From NCBI GenBank assembly GCA_016185425.1, contig JACPNQ010000014.1, positions 1-64,000 on the forward strand: DNA of 64,000 bases, in the 5' to 3' direction. The notes beneath the pieces are model-generated. The model had not been told where the DNA came from, did not search any database, and saw nothing but the letters and a program-made list of their open reading frames with translations. The translations under genes were made by a program, and so were the position numbers. Source of the stretch: Acidobacteriota bacterium. GTDB lineage: Bacteria > Acidobacteriota > Terriglobia > Bryobacterales > Bryobacteraceae. The stretch's first letter is position 1. The number at the start of each line of letters is the position of its first letter. Shown here piece by piece: positions 17,159 to 24,504 of the stretch.

Positions 17159-18831
17159 AGCTCATCCGATTTTTCTCCTTTGGGTTCTGCTTTGCGGCGG
17201 CGCTGTTCGCCCAGGGCGACGGTATATCGCCGAGCGAGTTGCTTAAGCCGCTGAAAGACTCGTGGCCGACTTACAACGGCGACTACTCCGGACGCCGCTA
17301 CAGCGCACTGAAGGCGATCAACACATCCACGGTCAAGAACCTGTCGCTGGCGTGGAGTATCCGGTTAACGCCTGGAGCGAATCCACCGGCGGGGGGGCGT
17401 GGACGATTTGGCGGCGGGCAACCGGCAAAGCTGATTACCGGCGGCGAGGGGACCGGCGAGTTGATGGCAGGCGGCGTGTCGATCAAGGCGTCGCTGCTGG
17501 CGGTGGACGGGACATTGTATTTCACGATGCCGGACAATGCGTGGGCAGTGGATGCGCGCGACGGGCGCGAGCTCTGGCACTACTATTGGAAGACGCGAGG
17601 CGGTACGCATATCGGCAATCGCGGCCTGGCGATGTGGAACAACTATCTCTACATGGAGACGCCGGACAACTATCTTGTATCGCTCGACGCGAAGACCGGC
17701 AAAGAGCGGTGGCACAAGACGATCGCCGATCTCGATCAGGGGTATTTTTCGACGCCCGCGCCGATCGTCGTGGGGAACCATGTGCTTGTCGGGACCGGAA
17801 ACGATATCGATTCTCCGGGATTCCTGCAGTCGTTCGATCCGGAAACCGGCGAGTTGCAGTGGAAGTTTTACACCGTTCCGATGAAGGCAGGGGATCCGGG
17901 CTTGGACACGTGGGCGAGCCTGGACGCGGCGCGGCACGGCGGAGCGCAGACGTGGATTCCCGGTGCGTATGATCCGGAGACGAAGCTCTACATCATCGGC
18001 ACGGGCAATCCGACTCCCGCTTACACGACCGGCAAGCGTGGCGAAGGGGACAACTTATTCACGTGCTCGCTGGTGGCTATTCACGTCGATACGGGCAAGA
18101 TGGCCTGGTATTTCCAGACATCGCCGCACGATATGCACGACTACGACTCGGCACAGACGCCGATCCTGGTGGACGCGCCGTTCAACGGGAAGATGCGGAA
18201 ACTGGTGCTTACGGCGGCGCGAAACGGTTATTTTTTCACGCTTGACCGAGTGACCGGGGAACGGCTGGTGACTTCCAAGTACGGCTTGCTGACGAATTGG
18301 GCGAAGGGGTTGAACAAATTTGGCGGCCCCGAGCATGATCCGACGAAGGACCCGACGGTGGGCGGAGCACTCGTCTCGCCAACGTCCGACGGCACGGTGA
18401 ACTGGGAGCCGCCGGCATACTCGCCGGATACGGGTTTGTTTTATGTTCCGGAAGGGAATGGCTATTCGCTGTTCTATTTGACGGATCTCGATCCACGTGG
18501 ATCGATGGGACTCGGCGGGAAAGAGGAAGTCAACGTGGGCACCGGGGGCAACTACCTGAGTGCGATTGATTATCGCAACGGCAAGGTTGTGTGGCGTCAT
18601 CGCTATTACGGAAATGGCGGCGGGGGTGGGCTGTTGGCGACAGCCGGCGGATTGTTGTTAGCCGGCGATGGGATGGGGAGTCTTGTGGCGCACGACGCGA
18701 AGACGGGCAAGCCGCTTTGGAATACGCGCATCGGGAATATTACTAATGCGCCGCAGACGTTTCTGCTTGATGGGCATCAGTACGTGACGGTGGCTACGGG
18801 CGATACGCTTTGGGCGTTTGTTTTGAACTGA
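17155..18831 (+). CDS. PQQ-dependent dehydrogenase (quinoprotein, periplasmic)
   Basis: The start overlaps the cytochrome gene by four bases. A signal peptide ends near ALFAQ. The mature protein is an eight-bladed quinoprotein propeller: DSWPTYNGDYSGRRYSAL at the N-terminus, repeated W-docking strands such as LLAVDGTLYFTMPDNAWAVD, and a catalytic-Asp segment SPHDMHDYDSAQTP. It lacks the vicinal Cys-Cys pair of methanol and ethanol dehydrogenases. A Gly-rich loop (PAGGRGRFGGGQPAKLITGG) near residue 80 is an insertion. The substrate, probably a primary alcohol or aldose, cannot be read from the sequence. At 558 residues it is of normal family size. Electrons should go to the adjacent cytochrome. 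Confidence 0.88.
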   Translation: MKLIRFFSFGFCFAAALFAQGDGISPSELLKPLKDSWPTYNGDYSGRRYSALKAINTSTVKNLSLAWSIRLTPGANPPAGGRGRFGGGQPAKLITGGEGTGELMAGGVSIKASLLAVDGTLYFTMPDNAWAVDARDGRELWHYYWKTRGGTHIGNRGLAMWNNYLYMETPDNYLVSLDAKTGKERWHKTIADLDQGYFSTPAPIVVGNHVLVGTGNDIDSPGFLQSFDPETGELQWKFYTVPMKAGDPGLDTWASLDAARHGGAQTWIPGAYDPETKLYIIGTGNPTPAYTTGKRGEGDNLFTCSLVAIHVDTGKMAWYFQTSPHDMHDYDSAQTPILVDAPFNGKMRKLVLTAARNGYFFTLDRVTGERLVTSKYGLLTNWAKGLNKFGGPEHDPTKDPTVGGALVSPTSDGTVNWEPPAYSPDTGLFYVPEGNGYSLFYLTDLDPRGSMGLGGKEEVNVGTGGNYLSAIDYRNGKVVWRHRYYGNGGGGGLLATAGGLLLAGDGMGSLVAHDAKTGKPLWNTRIGNITNAPQTFLLDGHQYVTVATGDTLWAFVLN

Positions 18832-18838
18832 GGAAGCG

Positions 18839-18990
18839 TTAGCCAGATAACGGCTGGACGCAGAGTTGAGCGGCGTCGAAGGAGTTGGGGTGGTTGAAAG
18901 TGACCGTGAGGTTGGACTTGATTTTGATGCAGTCGCAGGCTGGGAGGCCGGCGGGAATGGCCCGCGTAGAGGGGCTCGGCCGTATGGCTG
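18839..18990 (-). pseudogene. C-terminal remnant of an unidentified protein
   Basis: The minus strand ends at a TAA (18839-18841) after AIPAGLPACDCIKIKSNLTV and TFNHPNSFDAAQLCVQPLSG. The segment looks like real coding sequence with four Cys, but no start or family is recognisable, and it dissolves upstream of about 18990. It may be the tail of a decayed gene. Confidence 0.25.
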
Positions 18991-19051
18991 TAGCCGGCGA
19001 GGCCAGGAGAGGGAGCGGTATTGAGAGACGCGCCGCCGGTCGAATTCGGGA

Positions 19052-19321
19052 CTAGCGGCTGAAGGCCTGTTCGCGGGAGATGACTCTTATCCAGCCGTTT
19101 CCTTCGAGGACCGCATATTCGACATCGCCGAGGGAGGTGAGACCGTGGGCGTTGACGGCGCGGAGGAGATCGAGGCGACTCACGATGGGAGAGTTGCCGA
19201 GCCGCTCCTCAAGAACACGGCCCTGGTAGATGAGGACGCGGGGCGCGCGCCAACGGTTGACAAGAAAGCTACCGACAAGGAGTGCGACGGCGACCGCCGC
19301 AGCGAGAATTGTGATCGTCAT
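19052..19321 (-). CDS. Orphan YetF-type (DUF421 C-terminal) domain with one membrane anchor
   Basis: The 89-residue protein starts with a single membrane helix (TITILAAAVAVALLVGSFLV) followed by RWRAPRVLIYQGRVLEERLG, SRLDLLRAVNAHGLTSLGDV and EYAVLEGNGWIRVI. This is the C-terminal soluble domain of YetF/DUF421 proteins, where PxVLIxxGxxLxExL and YAVLExxGxISV are conserved. Full-length YetF proteins have three membrane helices and about 150-230 residues, so this is a shortened version. The start lies two bases after the stop of the upstream gene, so the two form a small operon. The function of the family is unclear. The gene may be a viable minimal form or a truncated copy. Confidence 0.6.
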   Translation of the reverse strand: MTITILAAAVAVALLVGSFLVNRWRAPRVLIYQGRVLEERLGNSPIVSRLDLLRAVNAHGLTSLGDVEYAVLEGNGWIRVISREQAFSR

Positions 19322-19323
19322 GA

Positions 19324-19611
19324 CTAGGGGAGCGCGATCGTTGAGACGTCGAGTTCATGGCCGCCGATGCCCAGTTTCCAATGGAAGCATCCGTAGTCTT
19401 TGACGATGTAGTGAATGAGCACGAGGGTTGTGGATTGGAACATCAACTCGTGCACGGCCGCACTGATGCGGCTGCGAACGGGCGCAGGCTCGATTTTTTC
19501 GATGCTCGCGAATTTGTAGAACCCCGATCCGAGGAGCAGGGACTCGTCGGAACCTTTTGGTATGCGCAGTGTGTGGCGGGTTCCGCAGCGGACGAATTTG
19601 TCGATTTCCAT
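19324..19611 (-). CDS. Hypothetical protein upstream of the YetF-domain gene
   Basis: From ATG 19611 the frame encodes 95 residues (MEIDKFVRCGTRHTLRIPKG, then SLLLGSGFYKFASIEKIEPA). A longer version from a TTG at 19656 is possible. No clear ribosome site is seen for either. The protein is soluble and mixed alpha/beta, ending in LGIGGHELDVSTIALP. I do not recognise a family. Two bases separate its stop from the YetF-domain ATG, so the two probably act together or at least share a transcript. Confidence 0.5.
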   Translation of the reverse strand: MEIDKFVRCGTRHTLRIPKGSDESLLLGSGFYKFASIEKIEPAPVRSRISAAVHELMFQSTTLVLIHYIVKDYGCFHWKLGIGGHELDVSTIALP

Positions 19612-19847
19612 ATTGACGACCCAGCTACGGGAGTGTAGGAGCACGCACCGGGCCAAACGTTAAATGTTGGATAAGATGCAACGATTTGACGAGCGGCAGT
19701 GTAAATGCGGAAGGAGAAAGATTCCATGGGCTGTCAAATCTTCCATAGGATCTTTCCGACGCTGGAATTGGCGCGCCGCGTGCAGGTAAGTAGGGTGGGA
19801 TTGCCCACTCCAGGCTGTCCTGTAACTAACGATAGGAGATTAAGAAA

Positions 19848-20414
19848 ATGGCAAGCAACACTTCCGTTTACGGCATATTTAATGACCGTTACCAGGCTGA
19901 GGCCGCGGTGGATCGTCTGCGGGCCGCCGGGTTCCGAAGGGAAGATATTTCCCTGCTTTCCCAAGAGAACGCAGGGACGAAGGATTTGAAGGTCGAAGGG
20001 AACACGAAGGCGCCGGAAGGCGCGGCGGCGGGCGGCGCGGTGGGAGCTGTCACAGGCGGCGTGTTTGGCTGGCTGGTGGGTATTGGAACGATTGCAATTC
20101 CTGGTTTTGGGCCATTCCTTGCGGCCGGACCGATTATGTCGGCGTTGGCCGGATTGGGCGCGGGGGCGACGGTGGGTGGCCTGGGCGGCGCATTGGTGGG
20201 TGCAGGGATACCGGAGTATGAAGCGAAGCGATTTGAGGGTTTAGTGACGAAGGGCGGCGTGCTGATTTCGGTTCATTGCGATGACCGCGACTGGACAGGC
20301 CGCGCGAAGAAGTTGTTGAAAGATGGCGGCGCGGAGGAGGTTTCGTCTTCGAGCGAGGCTTCGGCGCAGTATGCGGTTACGGATAAGCCATTGCCTAGGC
20401 GGACGGCTTATTAG
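19848..20414 (+). CDS. General stress protein, YflT-like domain
   Basis: GATAGGAGA precedes the ATG by eight bases. Residues 5-55 (SVYGIFNDRYQAEAAVDRLR, then GFRREDISLLSQ) are the YflT-type heat-induced stress fold, with its regular alternation of strand and amphipathic helix. Residues 65-125 are extremely Gly/Ala-rich and hydrophobic (AAAGGAVGAVTGGVFGWLVG, then PGFGPFLAAGPIMSALAGLG), like glycine-zipper membrane segments. The C-terminus (VTKGGVLISVHCDDRDWTGR) repeats a ferredoxin-like strand pattern. The protein is probably membrane-associated and induced by stress. It stands alone, directly upstream of a tandem repeat array. Confidence 0.75.
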   Translation: MASNTSVYGIFNDRYQAEAAVDRLRAAGFRREDISLLSQENAGTKDLKVEGNTKAPEGAAAGGAVGAVTGGVFGWLVGIGTIAIPGFGPFLAAGPIMSALAGLGAGATVGGLGGALVGAGIPEYEAKRFEGLVTKGGVLISVHCDDRDWTGRAKKLLKDGGAEEVSSSSEASAQYAVTDKPLPRRTAY

Positions 20415-20433
20415 TTGATTCCTTCCTTGGCGA

Positions 20434-20945
20434 GGGTTGAGGTGGTTGTGGCGGGCTGGGGGGACACACGCACCTGCGCCCGCGGTGCGGGCTACGGCGC
20501 GAATGTCCCCGGCGTTGGGTGCTTGAGGGGATTCTGGCCTTCCTTTGGGTTCGCCGACCTTCTTTGGCGCGGGTTGGGGTGGTTGTGCGGGCTGGGGGAC
20601 ACACGCACCTGCGCCCGCGATGCGGGCTACGGCGCGAATGTCCCCGGGTTTGGGTGCTTGAGGGGATTCTGGCCTTCCTTTGGGTTCGCCGACCTTCTTT
20701 GGCGCGGGTTGGGGTGGTTGTGCGGGCTGGGGGGACACACGCACCTGCGCCCGCGATGCGGGCTAGGGCGCGAATGTCCCCGGCGTTGGGTGCTTGAGGG
20801 GATTCTGGCCTTCCTTTGGGTTCGCCGACCTTCTTTGGCGCGGGTTGGGGTGGTTGTGCGGGCTTGGGGGACACACGCACCTGCGCCCGCGGTGCGGGCT
20901 ACGGCGCGAATGTCCCCGGGTTGGGTGCTTGAGGGGTTTTCCCTT
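20434..20945. repeat. 135-bp tandem repeat, nearly four copies, nested hairpins
   Basis: A unit of 135-136 bases repeats from about 20434 to 20945. The landmark GGGTGCTTGAGGG recurs at 20517, 20652, 20788 and 20923. Copies differ by only a few substitutions, and the last one lacks the ending. Each unit contains GGGACACACGC and, about 35 bases on, GCGAATGTCCC. These can pair as an outer stem, with GCCCGC and GCGGGC as an inner stem around the loop GGT or GAT. The array lies between the 3' ends of two converging genes. The reading frames across it are products of the repeat and not genes. Confidence 0.85.
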
Positions 20946-20979
20946 TGGATTTTTCCTTTGAAGTGTCTCCGGAATGCCG

Positions 20980-23900
20980 TTAGAACGATAGGCGGAGGCC
21001 GAAGCGGAATTTACGCTCGTCGCTGGCGCTGGTGATGGCCATGAAGTTGTTGGCGTTCACTACGGCGCCGGAGGCGTTCAGTGTCATGTTGCTGACGTTC
21101 GCGGCGGGGTTCCCGAAGCGGGGCGTGTTGGTGAAGTTGAAGGCCTCCGCCTTAAACTGCAGCACAATCCGCTCGGTGAGCTTGAAGTCCTTGAACATGG
21201 CCAGGTCCGCTTTCTGAAAGCCGGGGCCGCGGACGGCGTCGCGGCCCATGGTGCCGAAGCGGAAGACGTTCGATGGACGCTGGAAGTTGGGGTCCCGGAA
21301 GGACGTGACGGCGTAGTATTGGCTGCCGGGGCCGGCGTCACCGATTTTCACGAGCTCGCCGATCTGATCGGCGGTTTGGGAGGACCCCGGCGCGTTGAGC
21401 GATGTAGATGAGGCGCCGACAGTGAACGGTGTTCCGCTATAGGCACTGTAGATGCCGTTGACGCGCCAGCCTCCGGCGACTGCGTCGGCGAAGCCTTTGA
21501 GATTCATCGGACGGCCTTTACCGAAGGGAAGCTCGTAGACCCAGCTCATGACGAACATGTGGGTGCGATCGTAGCCGGCGAGGGCGCGGTTGCGGCGAAT
21601 GGCGCTGGGGAGGTTCGTGAGCGGGAGCCCGGCCCAGCCATCGTCGTCGCTCATGTTAATGGCCTTCGACCAGGTATAGGCGCCTTTCAGGAAGAGGCCC
21701 TTGGCCATGCTCTTGTTGAGCGAGGCCTGCAGGGCGTGATAGCTGGAACTGGCCCAGCCGTCCCACATGAGCGTCTCAATGAGGCGGTTCTGCGTGGCGA
21801 CGAGGGGGCGCCCAGCGGGGCCGCTGCCGATGGGCGCGGCGTTGATGTCGATATCGAGGAACTGACGAACGGTTTGATTGCCTACGTAGCCGACGGAGGC
21901 GAGGAGCTCGGCGGGGAGGCGGCGCTCCATGGTGTAGTTCCAGCTATGGATGTAGCCGCGGTGGAGCTCGCCACCCCAAGGGCTGCGTGGACCCATGTTG
22001 ACAGTGGGCGGAAGAACGACGGTACCGGAACTGATGTCGGGCGTGGGCACGTCGGGGATACCCTTCGAGAGTGTGCTGTAGTAGCCAAACTGCGTGGGCG
22101 CGACCCAGGAGGCGGCAATGGTGGCGGGGTAGAGGCCGCGGAGGGGTCGCGAGATGACCATGGGGTTGTACGTCACACCGTAGCCGGAGCGGATGACGGT
22201 TTTCTCGTCGAGGCGCCAGGCGAAACCGACACGCGGGGCGAAGAGTTTTTTCGAAACCGACATGCCGTTGTTGGTGGGGATGTTGCCGACGCCCCCGATG
22301 GTGACGAGGTTGGTGGCGGGATCCCAGCGCTCGAGGCCGCGGCCGTCGCCGCGGGTCATCAGTGGGTAGTATTCGTAGCGCAGGCCGAGGTTGAGGGTGA
22401 GTTTACGATTGACCTGCCAGCGGTCCCGGAAGTACAGGCCGTGCTGCCATTCCTGGGTCTTCATGTCGAAGAATTGAACCGACTTGTCGGCGCTGCCGAG
22501 GATGTCCAGGAGTCCGGCGGCGTATTGGTGCGTGGCGCGGGCGACTTGCCCTTGGAGGACAGTGGCGTTGCCTGTGGGGGTCAGGTTGCCGCGGGGGTTG
22601 GCGATTTCGGGCTGCCAGTGATTGAGGGCATGGCGGATGATGTCGATGCCCCAGCGGAATTCATGCGCTCCGTGGATCTTGGAGAAATTGGTGGAGTAGG
22701 TGTAGCTGCGATCGGCGTAGAAATTCGGGTTAGAGGCCGAGCAGTTGCCCCACGCGGTGAAGCCGTTGTTGATGCAGGGTTGGCCGGAGTAGCGTTCGAC
22801 GCCGGCGAAGGCCTTGCCGCCGTTCGTGCCGGGGATGCCCCAGATCGCTGAGCCCCAGTTCTTGCCGTAGTCGGGACCGGTGGCGACATTGGAGAAGCGG
22901 GTATGACCGAAGACTCCGTCGATGAGGAAGGTAGGCGTGAGGGTGTAGTTAAAGCCGAAGGTGGGGATGTCGACACGCACGTCGGCTTTGCCTAGCTGGC
23001 CGAGGGCAGGACCGGTCAGTTCGCCAAGCGCGCCGGCACCCTGGACAGGCGCCTTCATCAGCGAGTATTTACCCCAGACCATGAGTTTCCGGGTGACGTT
23101 GTAGTTGGACTTGATGTCGTATTGATCGCGTGTAAGCGCGAGGGTGGCGGAAGAGGCGTAGTTGCCGGTGAGGCCGAAGGCATCCTGTGCCGGCTGGTTT
23201 GGAAGCGGCGCCAGGGCCTGGATCTTTGTCCAGGTTGGGGAGAAGCGGTTGGAAGGAATCTGGTTGTTGGCGAAGGGGACGCGGCCGGCGCCATTGGCAT
23301 CGCCCGTGAGGGGGTCGTAGATATTGCCGAGCCCCGCATAGGCGGAGAAGTTGCCGGCGCGGATATCAGCGGGCGGCGTGGAGAAGTTGCCGAATTGCGC
23401 GGTGCGCTCAGAGGTGCGTTCGTAGCTGAAGAAGTAGAAGAGTTTGTTTTTGACGATCGGCCCGCCGACAGTGAAGCCGGGGATGTTGACGATGGATTTG
23501 GGCAGGATGGGCTTCGGTGTGGCCTGCTGGAAGAAGTAAGGGCGAGCGTAGAGGTGCTGGTTATCGTGATACCAGAAGGCAGAGCCGCGGATCTGGTTGG
23601 TTCCGGATTTCGTGGCGACAGTGACGGCGGCGCCGCCGGCCATACCCTGTTCGGCATCATAGGCGGAGGTGGAGATGTTGACGGTTTCGATGGACTCGAC
23701 GGGGGGATTGTAGAGGGTGTGGTGGGGGAGCCAGATGTAGACGTTCGTCGCGCCGTCGACGCGCGTGTTGTTGTTATTTCGATTGGTGCCGTTGACGTTG
23801 GTGGTGAGAGAGCGCTGCGGAGAGGCGCCGACGGAATTCTGGAACGCGGCGGGGGTGGCGCCGGGCACGAGGTTGAGCAAGCTCTGGAAGTTTCGATAGG

Positions 23901-24366
23901 CGGGGAGGGGGAGTTCGACGACGGTTTTGGAGGAGATCTCGGCGCGCGTATCGGAGCGGTCCGTCTGGAGTGTGGCGGCGGTGGCTTCGATGGTGATCCT
24001 GTCACTCACCTGGCCGACTTCGAGCCGGTTTTCGACGCGGGTCACGTTGTTGATGGTGACGGTGATGCCGGTGCGGGTGAGGGTGCGGAAGCCGGCGGCG
24101 GAGACAGCCATGGTGTAATCGCCGGGGAGGAGGCTGGCGGCGGTGAAGCGGCCGGAGTCATCGCCTTTGACTTCGCGGGCGGCGCCGGTGGCGGTGTTGG
24201 TGAGGGTAACGGTGGCGCCGGGTATGACAGCGCCTGTGGGATCTTCCACCGTGCCGACGATGGAGCCATAGAGGACCTGTGCGGAGATCGATTGGGCGGC
24301 GGCGCAACTGAAGAGAACAAGGGCCGCGAGCGTGCGGAACCCTCTGGGAGAATGGAGTGTACTCAT
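20980..24366 (-). CDS. TonB-dependent receptor, Oar-like
   Basis: ATG 24366 has GAGAGGA eight bases upstream; the TTG six bases earlier is discounted. A signal peptide ends near SISAQ (residue 30). Residues 34-115 are a carboxypeptidase-regulatory domain (GSIVGTVEDPTGAVIPGATV, then RFTAASLLPGDYTMAVSAAG). A plug domain follows (VVELPLPAYRNFQSLLNLVP; AEQGMAGGAAVTVATKSGTN) and a large barrel ends in RFGLRLSF with the terminal Phe used for outer-membrane insertion. The length of 1,128 residues is normal. The family imports or senses large substrates such as plant polysaccharide fragments at the cell surface, powered by TonB. No SusD-type lipoprotein lies nearby. Confidence 0.88.
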   Translation of the reverse strand: MSTLHSPRGFRTLAALVLFSCAAAQSISAQVLYGSIVGTVEDPTGAVIPGATVTLTNTATGAAREVKGDDSGRFTAASLLPGDYTMAVSAAGFRTLTRTGITVTINNVTRVENRLEVGQVSDRITIEATAATLQTDRSDTRAEISSKTVVELPLPAYRNFQSLLNLVPGATPAAFQNSVGASPQRSLTTNVNGTNRNNNNTRVDGATNVYIWLPHHTLYNPPVESIETVNISTSAYDAEQGMAGGAAVTVATKSGTNQIRGSAFWYHDNQHLYARPYFFQQATPKPILPKSIVNIPGFTVGGPIVKNKLFYFFSYERTSERTAQFGNFSTPPADIRAGNFSAYAGLGNIYDPLTGDANGAGRVPFANNQIPSNRFSPTWTKIQALAPLPNQPAQDAFGLTGNYASSATLALTRDQYDIKSNYNVTRKLMVWGKYSLMKAPVQGAGALGELTGPALGQLGKADVRVDIPTFGFNYTLTPTFLIDGVFGHTRFSNVATGPDYGKNWGSAIWGIPGTNGGKAFAGVERYSGQPCINNGFTAWGNCSASNPNFYADRSYTYSTNFSKIHGAHEFRWGIDIIRHALNHWQPEIANPRGNLTPTGNATVLQGQVARATHQYAAGLLDILGSADKSVQFFDMKTQEWQHGLYFRDRWQVNRKLTLNLGLRYEYYPLMTRGDGRGLERWDPATNLVTIGGVGNIPTNNGMSVSKKLFAPRVGFAWRLDEKTVIRSGYGVTYNPMVISRPLRGLYPATIAASWVAPTQFGYYSTLSKGIPDVPTPDISSGTVVLPPTVNMGPRSPWGGELHRGYIHSWNYTMERRLPAELLASVGYVGNQTVRQFLDIDINAAPIGSGPAGRPLVATQNRLIETLMWDGWASSSYHALQASLNKSMAKGLFLKGAYTWSKAINMSDDDGWAGLPLTNLPSAIRRNRALAGYDRTHMFVMSWVYELPFGKGRPMNLKGFADAVAGGWRVNGIYSAYSGTPFTVGASSTSLNAPGSSQTADQIGELVKIGDAGPGSQYYAVTSFRDPNFQRPSNVFRFGTMGRDAVRGPGFQKADLAMFKDFKLTERIVLQFKAEAFNFTNTPRFGNPAANVSNMTLNASGAVVNANNFMAITSASDERKFRFGLRLSF

Positions 24367-24464
24367 TTTCAATTCCTCTCGTGAACCAACAGAGGTTTGG
24401 ATGGACGACAGCAGGGTGGTTCCAGTTGTAAATGATAACGGGCGACGGGGAAAAATGAAAGTCT

Positions 24465-24498
24465 GTTTATGCCCCGGCGGAGAAGCCGGGGCATACGG
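24465..24498 (-). terminator. Terminator after TonB receptor gene at 24505
   Basis: TATGCCCCGGC (24469-24479) pairs perfectly with GCCGGGGCATA (24486-24496) around a six-base loop. It lies immediately downstream of the receptor's stop on the minus strand, before the 5' end of the next receptor. The T-tract is weak (AAACAGACTTTCATTTTT). Confidence 0.6.
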
Positions 24499-24504
24499 GG
24501 ACTT

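Noticed and set aside
20434-20945. CRISPR array
   Set aside because: The units are 135 bases and identical throughout; there are no short repeats separated by unique spacers and no cas genes.
20415-21035. Plus-strand frame across the tandem repeat
   Set aside because: The protein repeats exactly with the 135-bp unit and has no ribosome site; it is a by-product of the repeat.
21559-22851. Long plus-strand frame (430 codons)
   Set aside because: It is the mirror of the TonB receptor at 20980; its translation is a Gly/Val/Ala/Glu-rich low-complexity sequence with no known domain. The same applies to the frames at 23122-24384, 24469-25443 and 57320-58285.
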